The translations under genes and the position numbers were made by a program. The notes beneath the pieces are model-generated. The model did no database searches and was not told the DNA's origin. It saw only the letters and a list, made by a program, of their open reading frames with translations. Below are positions 52,909-60,942 of a stretch of 64,000 nt of DNA, in pieces (the first letter of the stretch is position 1; every line of letters starts with the position of its first letter). The stretch is taken from assembly GCF_002900365.1 (NCBI RefSeq), contig NZ_CP025979.1:2170001-2234000 (forward strand), read 5' to 3'. Source of the stretch: Escherichia marmotae. GTDB lineage: Bacteria > Pseudomonadota > Gammaproteobacteria > Enterobacterales > Enterobacteriaceae.

Positions 52909-54532
52909 TGCTGGTAATCCATTGTCTGAGAACTTCGGCAACGCGATCGGTGTCGCTCATGGCCAGTTTTTGCAGGAACTCGAGTTTCACTTCGAGGCCG
53001 GAACTCTGCGGAGGCAGGCTGTCATCACCGGGCAGCGACGGCAGGTCGACGTTTTTGCGTTCTTCTTCCGGCGTGGCGATCCACGGTTCGCTGACGGCTT
53101 CCGGTTCTGGTGTGATAACCGGTGCTCGCACCGCCGTCAGGCGTTTCATCAACGGGCGCACCACGAAGAACAGCAACAACAGCGCCAGCAGACCGCAGCC
53201 AATCAGACGCCCCCAGGCCAGCACGCTGTCATCTTTCCACAGCGGGATCACTGGTTCGACCGGCACCGCCTGCGGGACAAAGTTGAGCAGTGAAAGCGTC
53301 AGGTTATCCCCACGTTGCGCGTCAATACCGGCGGCATTGTTCAGCAACGCGGTAAGCTGCGTGGTCTGCTCCAGCTTCCAGTTTTTCAGCGCCGGGGCGT
53401 TTTGATTGAGCACCACCGCCACCTTAAGGCGTTTCACCGCAAAGCCGGGATGCTGGATATGCTGGACGCTGCGGTCGTAAGAGTAATCGCGCTTGCTTTC
53501 GCTGTGTTTGGATAACGCTTCCGGCGAGCGATTTTCTTCCGCGCCGTTGGTCATCTGATTCGCCGCAATCGGCGGACGGTTGCTGAGCGAACCGGGCACG
53601 CCCATCGCTACCTGATTGGCGTCGCTGTCCAGCACGCTCTCTTCGCGGTTGATTTTCGGCGCGTCGCCGTAGTGTTCCTGGGTTTCGTCGATGGTGCTGA
53701 GATCGAGAGCCGGCATCACGCTGACGCGGTAATTCCCGCTACCGACCAGCGAATCCAGCACATTCGCCACGCTGGCGCGGGTTTTGTCCTGAATGTCTTT
53801 GAGGATCTGATCGCGTTTACGGGTGGCAGCAGAGACCGCCTCGCCTGCACCAATGCCGTCGGTCAGCAGATTTCCCGCCTGATCGACGACGCTAACTTTG
53901 CTGGCGTGCAGCCCCGGAATGCTGCCGGACACCAGATGCACGATGGCGTTCACCTGGTCCATATTCAGCTTCGCGCCGTAGTGCAGGCGCACCACCACCG
54001 AGGCGCTGTTTTGCGGCTCATCGCTGACCACAAACGAGCTTTCTTCGTTGAGCGCCAGATGCACCCGCGCGCTCTCCACCGCATCCAGCGACATAATGCT
54101 CTGTGCCAGTTCCCCTTCGAGACTGCGTTTGTAGCGCACGTTCTGCACGAACTGGCTGCTGCCGAGCACTTCGTCTTTGTCCATCAGCTCGTAGCCGCTG
54201 GGCAATATCGCCTGCACGCCTTTGGCGGCAAGGGTCATGCGCGTTTTCGACAGTTCATCTTCCGGCACCAGAATCTGCCCGCTCTGCGGGTCGATGCGGT
54301 AGCTGAGCTTTTCGCCGTCCAGCACGGTGACAATCTGCGACACGGGCAGATTTTCCTGACGTCCGTAGAGCGAGACGTAGCCGCGATTACCGGTCCACAG
54401 CACGCTGACAATAATCGCCGTCACCGCAACGGCAAGCCCCACGCCCGCCATCAACGCCCAGCGTTTGTTATCTGCAAGACGCAGTCGAAACGCCGGAAAC
54501 GCCTGGGTCAACTTTTTGATCAGTTCATTCAT
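52886..54532 (-). CDS. lfiF: MS-ring protein LfiF (FliF-like)
   Basis: This 548-residue membrane ring has an N-terminal helix (LMAGVGLAVAVTAIIVSVLW), the ring-building motifs (YGRQENLPVSQIVTVLDGEKL, LEGELAQSIMSLDAVESARVHLALN), and a second membrane helix (GRLIGCGLLALLLLFFVV). The C-terminal tail binds LfiG. It follows lfiE closely. Confidence 0.94.
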   Translation of the reverse strand: MNELIKKLTQAFPAFRLRLADNKRWALMAGVGLAVAVTAIIVSVLWTGNRGYVSLYGRQENLPVSQIVTVLDGEKLSYRIDPQSGQILVPEDELSKTRMTLAAKGVQAILPSGYELMDKDEVLGSSQFVQNVRYKRSLEGELAQSIMSLDAVESARVHLALNEESSFVVSDEPQNSASVVVRLHYGAKLNMDQVNAIVHLVSGSIPGLHASKVSVVDQAGNLLTDGIGAGEAVSAATRKRDQILKDIQDKTRASVANVLDSLVGSGNYRVSVMPALDLSTIDETQEHYGDAPKINREESVLDSDANQVAMGVPGSLSNRPPIAANQMTNGAEENRSPEALSKHSESKRDYSYDRSVQHIQHPGFAVKRLKVAVVLNQNAPALKNWKLEQTTQLTALLNNAAGIDAQRGDNLTLSLLNFVPQAVPVEPVIPLWKDDSVLAWGRLIGCGLLALLLLFFVVRPLMKRLTAVRAPVITPEPEAVSEPWIATPEEERKNVDLPSLPGDDSLPPQSSGLEVKLEFLQKLAMSDTDRVAEVLRQWITSNERIDNK

Positions 54533-54536
54533 AGTG

Positions 54537-54878
54537 TTAGATCGACATACTCATCAGATCGTTAAATCCGGTGGCGATTTTGTTGCGCACCTGCACCAGC
54601 GCGGAAAAAGAGAGCGACGCCTGCTGGCTGGCGATCATCGCCCCTGCGAGGTCATCACTTTTGCCCGTGTCGACAGCCGTTTGCTGCTGCTCCGCCACCT
54701 GCTGGAACTGGTCAACATGACCGAGCGCACCGGACATAATGCGGTTAAACGATACGTCCGGGTCGGTGGAACTGAAGGTCATGGCGGGCAGCACCGGTGC
54801 CTGGGCGTTGGCCTGCATCCGCTGCACGTCCTGCATGATTTGCGCCTGCATGGTGCTGTTGATATTAGTAATGCTCAT
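54537..54878 (-). CDS. lfiE: Basal-body adaptor LfiE (FliE-like)
   Basis: This 113-residue protein joins the MS ring to the rod. Its C-terminal half has the FliE pattern, AGAMIASQQASLSFSALVQVRNKIATGFNDLMSMSI. It lies between lafK and lfiF with short gaps. Confidence 0.92.
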   Translation of the reverse strand: MSITNINSTMQAQIMQDVQRMQANAQAPVLPAMTFSSTDPDVSFNRIMSGALGHVDQFQQVAEQQQTAVDTGKSDDLAGAMIASQQASLSFSALVQVRNKIATGFNDLMSMSI

Positions 54879-54892
54879 TTTTAACTTCCGGG

Positions 54893-55879
54893 TCAGGAGA
54901 AAACTTCGATACCGTGCTTACGCATAGAGGCCAGTCGATAGCGCAGTGCGCGCGGGGTAATACCTAACAGGTCGGCAATCTTGCTGCGGTTGCCCTGATA
55001 TTTACGCATCAGGTCAGCGATATATTGATATTGCGCGCTACGTCCGTGCTGGCCTAAATCGCGGGTTTCGGCAATGTGGACGGTGGGCTGAACAGGCCAT
55101 TGCAGTTCTGTATTTTCGGTTACGTCTGTTTCTGGCAGACCTAGTGCGTCCGGGAAAATCACGCCGTCGCGATTTAAAATCATTCCCCGCTGAATGGCGT
55201 TTTCCAGTTGACGAACGTTACCGGGCCAGCGGTAATTCAGCAGCGCGCGGCGGGTGGACTCCGACAGGGTGATATTTTTCACCAGTACCGTGGCGTATTT
55301 TTTAATAAATGACTCTGCCAGCGGAATAATATCGTTCAGACGTTCACGTAGCGGCGGCATGGTAATAGGAATGACCGCCAGACGGTAATAGAGATCTTCA
55401 CGAAAACGTCCGGCAGCCACTTCCTGTTCAAGGTTTTTATTGGTGCAGGCAATCAGGCGAAAATTGAGTTTAATTTGTCGGTTGCTGCCTAATCGCTCAA
55501 CCTGTTGTTCCTGTAATACGCGTAATATTTTGGCCTGTAGCGCCAGCGGCATTTCACCAATTTCATCGAGTAATAAGGTGCCGTTATTCGCCAGTTCCAT
55601 TTTTCCTGGCATGCTGGCAATTGCGCCGGTAAATGCGCCTTTGTCGTAGCCAAATAAGGTGGATTCCAGCATATTTTCCGGGATCGCCGCGCAATTCACG
55701 CCGATATAGGGCGCGTTTTCATTTTCACCAAAGGCTACGGTGTGAATATATTTCGCCACGCATTCTTTGCCCGCGCCGGTTTCGCCCTGAATGAGCACCG
55801 GCACGTTAAAGGCGGCGACACGCTTTGCCAGTGTAAAAGCGTTAATGTTGGAAGCGGCAGTTGCAATAAGTTCAGACAT
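54893..55879 (-). CDS. lafK: Sigma-54 activator LafK
   Basis: This 328-residue enhancer-binding protein has an AAA+ domain with Walker A GETGAGKE, the sigma-54-contact loop GAFTGA and Walker B LLLDEIGEMPL, followed by a Fis-type helix-turn-helix near the end (NRSKIADLLGITPRALRYRLASM). It lacks a receiver domain and starts almost at the AAA+ core. It should activate the three sigma-54 promoters in this cluster. A large BIME array separates it from lfiM. Confidence 0.93.
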   Translation of the reverse strand: MSELIATAASNINAFTLAKRVAAFNVPVLIQGETGAGKECVAKYIHTVAFGENENAPYIGVNCAAIPENMLESTLFGYDKGAFTGAIASMPGKMELANNGTLLLDEIGEMPLALQAKILRVLQEQQVERLGSNRQIKLNFRLIACTNKNLEQEVAAGRFREDLYYRLAVIPITMPPLRERLNDIIPLAESFIKKYATVLVKNITLSESTRRALLNYRWPGNVRQLENAIQRGMILNRDGVIFPDALGLPETDVTENTELQWPVQPTVHIAETRDLGQHGRSAQYQYIADLMRKYQGNRSKIADLLGITPRALRYRLASMRKHGIEVFS

Positions 55880-56027
55880 AGGGTGAACGATATAAGTAGC
55901 GACAGAAAACAGGATGTTCTGAAGCGTATCACCGGCGGGATTAACAAGTTCGAATTAAACGATAATAAAAATATTATTTGTTGATCAACAATGAGTTACA
56001 TGTAACACCATGCCTGCACCCGAACGG
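55880..56027. other. lafK upstream region
   Basis: This 148-bp stretch holds the lafK promoter region. It is AT-rich and shows no sigma-54 pattern that I can defend, so LafK may be made from a sigma-70 promoter. Confidence 0.4.
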
Positions 56028-56613
56028 TAGGCCGGATAAGGCGGTTACGTCGCATCCGGCAGTTGTGCGCCGACGCCTGATGCGACGCTGACGCGTCTTA
56101 TCAGGCCTACAAGCCCGCGCCCGAACGGTAGACCGGATAAGGCGGTTACGCCGCATCCGGCAATTGTGCGCCGACGCCTGATGCGACGCTACGCGTCTTA
56201 TCAGGCCTACAAGCCCGCGCCCGAACGGTAGACCGGATAAGGCGTTTACGCCGCATCCGGCAGTTGTGCACCGACGCCTGATACGACGCTGACGCGTCTT
56301 ATCAGGCCTACAAGCCCGCGCCCGAACGGTAGGCCGGATAAGGCGGTTACGCCGCATCCGGCAATTGTGCACCGATGCCTGATGCGACGCTACGCGTCTT
56401 ATCAGGCCTACAAGCCCGCGCCCGAACGGTAGGCCGGATAAGGCGGTTACGCCGCATCCGGCAATTGTGCACCGACGCCTGATGCGACGCTGCGCGTCTT
56501 ATCAGGCCTACAGCCTGCACCTGAACGGTAGGCCGGATAAGGCGGTTACGCCGCATCCGGCAGTTGTGCGCCGACGCCTGATACGACGCTGACGCGTCTT
56601 ATCAGGCCTACAG
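56028..56613. repeat. BIME array of six units between lafK and lfiM
   Basis: Twelve REP elements form six head-to-head pairs of about 100 bp, for example GTAGGCCGGATAAGGCGG...GCATCCGGC followed by GCCTGATGCGACG...CTTATCAGGCCTAC. Spacers such as AAGCCCGCGCCCGAACG are nearly identical. The array lies between two divergent regulatory regions and is close to the largest BIME class. Confidence 0.95.
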
Positions 56614-56790
56614 TTCGTGCAATGTTTTATGACGATGCCTGATATCTCACCTATTAATAATTTAATTATTTTTTCATCCTATTAATAATTTGCCCCTTTC
56701 ACGCCCCCTCTATTTAATACCTCACCCTGTGTCACTGCCGGAATTGCGTGCACAAAAACGCCCTTACCATTACAGCAGAGAAAGTAAGCC
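56614..56790. other. lfiM upstream region
   Basis: This region holds the lfiM promoter. I tested it for a sigma-54 pattern and found none with proper spacing. It is AT-rich with no other recognisable site. Confidence 0.4.
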
Positions 56791-57642
56791 ATGCTGAAGT
56801 ACAGTAAAACGCCAGGCATCTTTAAATTAGAAGGTAATCGGCTCGGACGCCCCTACCATCGCCTGCCGACCCTGTTTACAGGGAATTTTGACGTGATTGA
56901 TTCACATCTTGGCAGCTACTTTCTTAAAAAGCATCGCAGCAATATCACCTTAAAAAAGATTGGCTGCGAAATGGATATTATAAATAAAAACGCTGAGCTG
57001 ATGGTTTCCCAGGTCGGGCATCTGGCGTTTGATATTGATCGCTCCTTATTGTTAATGCTGTTGGGCAATTTTTATGGTCTGGAGTCATCTCTCAAAGAGA
57101 CGAAACCCCATCACGGGCTACCGACTAAAACCGAAACGCGATTAAAAAACCGACTCGCGCTGGATATCTGCACACTGATATTTAATCTGCAAACCTCCGG
57201 TATTGCGCTGAAATTAAAACTGGACAGCAGCACGGTAATTACCCACTGGACGTACCAATTAACCTTCACCCTGGCGGGCGATGAAGAGAGCAGTTTTCGT
57301 ATTTTGCTCGACGACGCCCACACCGATTTTATTTTAAATCTGATTCGCCACAGCGAGCACAGTAAACCGCAGCAGGTGGCGAAATCCGTTAATAAACCGG
57401 CATTGATTAAAGAAATCATCCGCTCCCTGCCGCTGACCCTGAACGTCAAAATTGCCGAGCTGTCGATGAATGTTGCGGCTCTCTCGCAGATAAAAGCCGG
57501 GGATATTTTACCCATTTCTCTGGGAGAAACATTCCCGGTGGCGATTGGGCAATCTGAATTATTTAGTGCCCTGATTGTGGAAGACAAAGACAAACTGTTT
57601 TTGTCGGAGCTGGCAGGCAAAAATGAGAATAGCCATGAGTAA
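56791..57642 (+). CDS. lfiM: Motor switch protein LfiM (FliM-like)
   Basis: This 283-residue C-ring protein has the FliM middle domain and a C-terminal SpoA domain (LPLTLNVKIAELSMNVAALSQIKAGDILPI). It lacks the N-terminal CheY-binding sequence (LSQDEIDALL), so chemotactic switching through CheY is not expected, as is known for lateral systems. It overlaps lfiN by 8 bp. Confidence 0.9.
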   Translation: MLKYSKTPGIFKLEGNRLGRPYHRLPTLFTGNFDVIDSHLGSYFLKKHRSNITLKKIGCEMDIINKNAELMVSQVGHLAFDIDRSLLLMLLGNFYGLESSLKETKPHHGLPTKTETRLKNRLALDICTLIFNLQTSGIALKLKLDSSTVITHWTYQLTFTLAGDEESSFRILLDDAHTDFILNLIRHSEHSKPQQVAKSVNKPALIKEIIRSLPLTLNVKIAELSMNVAALSQIKAGDILPISLGETFPVAIGQSELFSALIVEDKDKLFLSELAGKNENSHE

Positions 57643-58006
57643 GCAAGAAGATATTTTAGCTGAGGATTTTGGCCTGACGGATGACGTTGCGCCTGTCGTG
57701 AAATCCGCCGACGCCGCAACGCGGGTCACCCGCCAGGAAGATCGCTTTTCCGACTCGATGACGCTGCTGAAACGCATTCCGGTGACCTTAACGCTGGAAG
57801 TATCGTCGGTGGAAATCATGTTAGCCGACCTGCTTAACATCGACGACGACACGGTGATTGAGCTGGATAAACTCGCCGGGGAGCCGCTGGATATCAAAGT
57901 AAACAATATCCTGCTGGGCAAAGCGGAAGTGGTGGTGGTCAACGAGAAGTATGGCCTGCGCGTGCTGGAGTTCAACACCCGCGACATCAACGAACTGGCG
58001 CCATGA
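57635..58006 (+). CDS. lfiN: Motor switch protein LfiN (FliN-like)
   Basis: This 123-residue protein has the SpoA domain of FliN: LKRIPVTLTLEVSSVEIMLADLLNIDDDTVIELDKLAGEPLDI and IGKAEVVVVNEKYGLRVLE-type end. The true start is MSKQEDILAEDFGL. It overlaps lfiP by 4 bp. Confidence 0.92.
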   Translation: MSKQEDILAEDFGLTDDVAPVVKSADAATRVTRQEDRFSDSMTLLKRIPVTLTLEVSSVEIMLADLLNIDDDTVIELDKLAGEPLDIKVNNILLGKAEVVVVNEKYGLRVLEFNTRDINELAP

Positions 58007-58755
58007 AACGCCGCACTCAACTGACACTGGGCCTGGCGCTGCTGGCGCTCGCGCCGCTGGCAATCGCCCAGGGCGGCGATATTGCGCTGCTTAACGTGGT
58101 CACTCACGGCAACACTCAGGAGTACAGCGTCAAAATTCAGGTGCTGATTCTGATGACCCTCGTCGGTTTGCTGCCGACGAGGGTGCTGATGATGACCTGC
58201 TTTACGCGCTTTATTATCGTGCTGTCGCTGCTGCGCCAGGCGCTGGGGCTGCAACAAACGCCGCCAAACCGCATTCTGATTGGCATTGCGCTCTCCCTCA
58301 CCCTGCTGGTGATGCGCCCTATCTGGCTCAATATTTACGACCACGCGGTGGTGCCGTTCGAAAACGATCAGATTACCCTGACCGATGCCTTAAGCACCGC
58401 CGCGACGCCGCTGAAACGCTTTATGCTGGCGCAAACCGACAAAAAAGCGATGGCGCAAATCATGACCATCGGCGGCGCGAAGGGCAATGCCGCCGACCAG
58501 GATCTCACGATCGTGGTGCCCGCCTATGTGTTGAGCGAGCTGAAAACCGCTTTCCAGATTGGCTTTATGATTTACATCCCGTTTCTGGTTATCGACCTGA
58601 TTGTCGCCAGCGTATTGATGGCGATGGGGATGATGATGCTGTCGCCGCTGATTGTTTCACTGCCGTTTAAACTGATGCTGTTTGTGCTGATCGACGGCTG
58701 GTCGCTGACCATCGGCACGCTCACCACCAGCATTCGCGGGCTGGGGCTGGGCTGA
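58003..58755 (+). CDS. lfiP: Export gate protein LfiP (FliP-like)
   Basis: This 250-residue inner-membrane protein has a cleaved signal peptide (MKRRTQLTLGLALLALAPLAIAQ) and the FliP hydrophobic segments ILMTLVGLLPTRVLMMTCFTR, FLVIDLIVASVLMAMGMMM and LLFVLIDGWSLTIG. It forms the core of the flagellar export channel with LfiQ and LfiR. Confidence 0.95.
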   Translation: MKRRTQLTLGLALLALAPLAIAQGGDIALLNVVTHGNTQEYSVKIQVLILMTLVGLLPTRVLMMTCFTRFIIVLSLLRQALGLQQTPPNRILIGIALSLTLLVMRPIWLNIYDHAVVPFENDQITLTDALSTAATPLKRFMLAQTDKKAMAQIMTIGGAKGNAADQDLTIVVPAYVLSELKTAFQIGFMIYIPFLVIDLIVASVLMAMGMMMLSPLIVSLPFKLMLFVLIDGWSLTIGTLTTSIRGLGLG

Positions 58756-58757
58756 TT

Positions 58758-59030
58758 ATGTTGACCGTAGACGTAGCCGCCGACATTGTCGCCAGCGGCA
58801 TAAAAGTGGTGATTTTACTGGTTTCGGTACTGGTGGTGCCAAGTCTGCTGGTCGGCCTGCTGGTGAGCGTGTTCCAGGCGGTGACGCAGATTAATGAACA
58901 GACCCTGAGCTTTTTGCCGAGGCTTATTGTCACGCTGGTGGTGCTGGGGGTGTGCGGCAAATGGATGATTATCCAGTTGCATGATCTGTGCATTCACCTG
59001 TTTAGCCAGGCCGCGTTGCTGGTTCATTGA
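58758..59030 (+). CDS. lfiQ: Export gate protein LfiQ (FliQ-like)
   Basis: This 90-residue protein has two membrane helices and the family sequence VVPSLLVGLLVSVFQAVTQINEQTLSFLPRL. It is encoded 2 bp after lfiP and joins the export channel. Confidence 0.95.
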   Translation: MLTVDVAADIVASGIKVVILLVSVLVVPSLLVGLLVSVFQAVTQINEQTLSFLPRLIVTLVVLGVCGKWMIIQLHDLCIHLFSQAALLVH

Positions 59031-59031
59031 G

Positions 59032-59814
59032 ATGCGCACAAGCGACGTTACACAACTGACGGATCTGGCGCTGGGGCTATGGTTTCCCTTCGTGCGCATT
59101 ATGGCGTTTCTGCGCTATGTGCCGGTGCTCGATAACAGCGCCCTGACCATGCGCGTGCGGATTATTTTGTCGCTGGCGCTGGCAATCATCATCACGCCGC
59201 TGATCCCGCATCCCATTCCCCATGATTTGCTATCGCTCAACAGTCTGATCCTGACGGTGGAGCAAATTTTATGGGGGATGTTGTTCGGGCTGATGTTTCA
59301 GTTTCTGTTTCTCGCGCTGCAACTCGCCGGGCAAATTCTCTCGTTCAATATGGGGATGAGCATGGCGGTGATGAACGACCCGAGCAGCGGCGCATCAACC
59401 ACTGTGCTGGCGGAGCTTATCAACGTCTACGCGATCCTGCTGTTTTTTGCCATGGATGGGCATCTGCTGCTGGTGAGCGTGTTGTACAAGGGCTTCACCT
59501 ACTGGCCGATTGGCAACGCACTGCATCCGCAAACCCTGCGCACCATCGCGCTGGCCTTTAGCTGGGTGCTGGCGTCGGCATCGCTGCTGGCGCTGCCGAC
59601 CACTTTCATCATGCTGATTGTGCAGGGCTGCTTTGGCCTGCTCAACCGCATTGCGCCGCCGCTGAACCTTTTTTCGCTCGGCTTTCCCATCAACATGCTG
59701 GCGGGGCTGGTCTGCTTTGCCACCCTGCTCTACAACCTGCCGGATCACTATCTGCATCTGGCGAATTTTGTGTTGCAGCAACTCGACGCGCTGAAAGGTC
59801 ACTATGGCGGATAG
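59032..59814 (+). CDS. lfiR: Export gate protein LfiR (FliR-like)
   Basis: This 260-residue membrane protein has about six helices and the FliR segments RIMAFLRYVPVLD, AGQILSFNMGMSMAVMNDPSSGAST and HLLLVSVLYKGF. The start MRTSDVTQL was chosen 1 bp after lfiQ. It overlaps lfhB by 11 bp. Confidence 0.94.
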   Translation: MRTSDVTQLTDLALGLWFPFVRIMAFLRYVPVLDNSALTMRVRIILSLALAIIITPLIPHPIPHDLLSLNSLILTVEQILWGMLFGLMFQFLFLALQLAGQILSFNMGMSMAVMNDPSSGASTTVLAELINVYAILLFFAMDGHLLLVSVLYKGFTYWPIGNALHPQTLRTIALAFSWVLASASLLALPTTFIMLIVQGCFGLLNRIAPPLNLFSLGFPINMLAGLVCFATLLYNLPDHYLHLANFVLQQLDALKGHYGG

Positions 59815-60942
59815 CAGCAGCGAAGAAAAAACAGAGAAACCCTCGGCGCAAAAGCTGCGTAAAGCGCGCGAAGAGGGGCAACTGCCGCGCTCGAAGGATA
59901 TGGGGCTGGCGGCGAGCCTGTTTGCGGCGTTTGTGGTGATCTCCAGCAGTTTCCGTGGTATGCCGATTTTGTGCGCGAGAGTTTTATCAGCGTGCATCAG
60001 TATGCGCAGGAGATTAATAACCCACAGGTGATCGGCCAGTTTCTGCGCCATCACCTGCTGATCCTCGGCAAGTTTATCCTCACCTTGCTGCCGATGCCCG
60101 CCGCCGCGCTACTCTCTTCGCTGGTGCCTGGCGGCTGGCTGTTCTTGCCGAAAAAAATCCTCCCGGACTTCAACAAAATCAGCCCGTTAAAAGGCATTGG
60201 GCGGCTGTTTTCCAGTGAACATCTGGCGGAAACAGGGAAGATGACGGTGAAATCGGTGGTGGTGCTGGTAATGCTGTGGATTAGCCTGCGCAATAACTTT
60301 GCCGCCTTTCTCGGCCTGCAGTCGCTGCCGTTCAAACTGGCGATGAATGAGGGTTTATCGCTCTACGCCAGCGTGATGCGCAACTTTGTCATCCTGTTTA
60401 TTTTCTTTGCGCTGATCGACGTGCCGCTGGCGAAAGCTCTGTTCACCAAAGGGCTGAAGATGACCAAACAGGAGCTAAAAGAAGAGTACAAAAATCAGGA
60501 AGGCAAGCCTGAAGTAAAAGCGCGCGTGCGGCGGCTGCAACGGCAACTGGCGATGGGGCAAATCCGCAAAGTGGTGCCGAAAGCCAACGTGGTGATCACC
60601 AACCCGACCCACTACGCCGTTGCGTTGCAGTATGACCAGTCACGCGCCGCCGCGCCGTTTGTGGTGGCGAAAGGCACTGATGAAATTGCGCTCTATATTC
60701 GCCAGGTCGCTGCTGAAAATCAGGTGGAAGTGGTGGAGTTTCCGCGACTGGCGCGCTCGGTTTACTACACCACCCAGGTTAACCAGCAAATTCCGTTTCA
60801 GCTTTACCGGGCCATCGCCCACGTTCTGACCTACGTCCTGCAAATGAAACACTGGCGCGACGGCGCACAGCCGCGCCCGGCGCTGAACAGACATATTTCC
60901 ATTCCCAAAGAGGTGCTTAAACTGGATGGCGAAAACAACTAA
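59804..60942 (+). pseudogene. lfhB: Export switch protein LfhB (FlhB-like) with a frameshift
   Basis: The N-terminal 50 codons read MADSSSEEKTEKPSAQKLRKAREEGQLPRSKDM...FAAFVVISS, typical FlhB. At about 59942-59955 the reading shifts: the next conserved part (WYADFVRESFISVHQYAQEINNPQ) lies in another frame. The remaining protein includes the self-cleavage motif NPTH in VITNPTHYAVAL and is intact to 60942. A one-base loss (or two-base gain) in the AGCAG run fits. Without repair the product stops near 60031. It overlaps lfhA by 17 bp. Confidence 0.85.

Noticed and set aside
53672..54565. Long open frame antisense to lfiF (297 codons)
   Set aside because: Antisense of a conserved MS-ring gene with clear FliF motifs.
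56028..56613. Could the six-unit array be a CRISPR
   Set aside because: Each unit is a pair of REP hairpins with GCCGGATGCG/CTTATCAGGC arms and nearly identical spacers; CRISPR spacers differ and no cas genes are present.
56614..56790. Sigma-54 promoter before lfiM (TGTCAC...TTGC)
   Set aside because: The spacing between the GG-like and GC elements is 3 bases too long and the -24 GG is lost.
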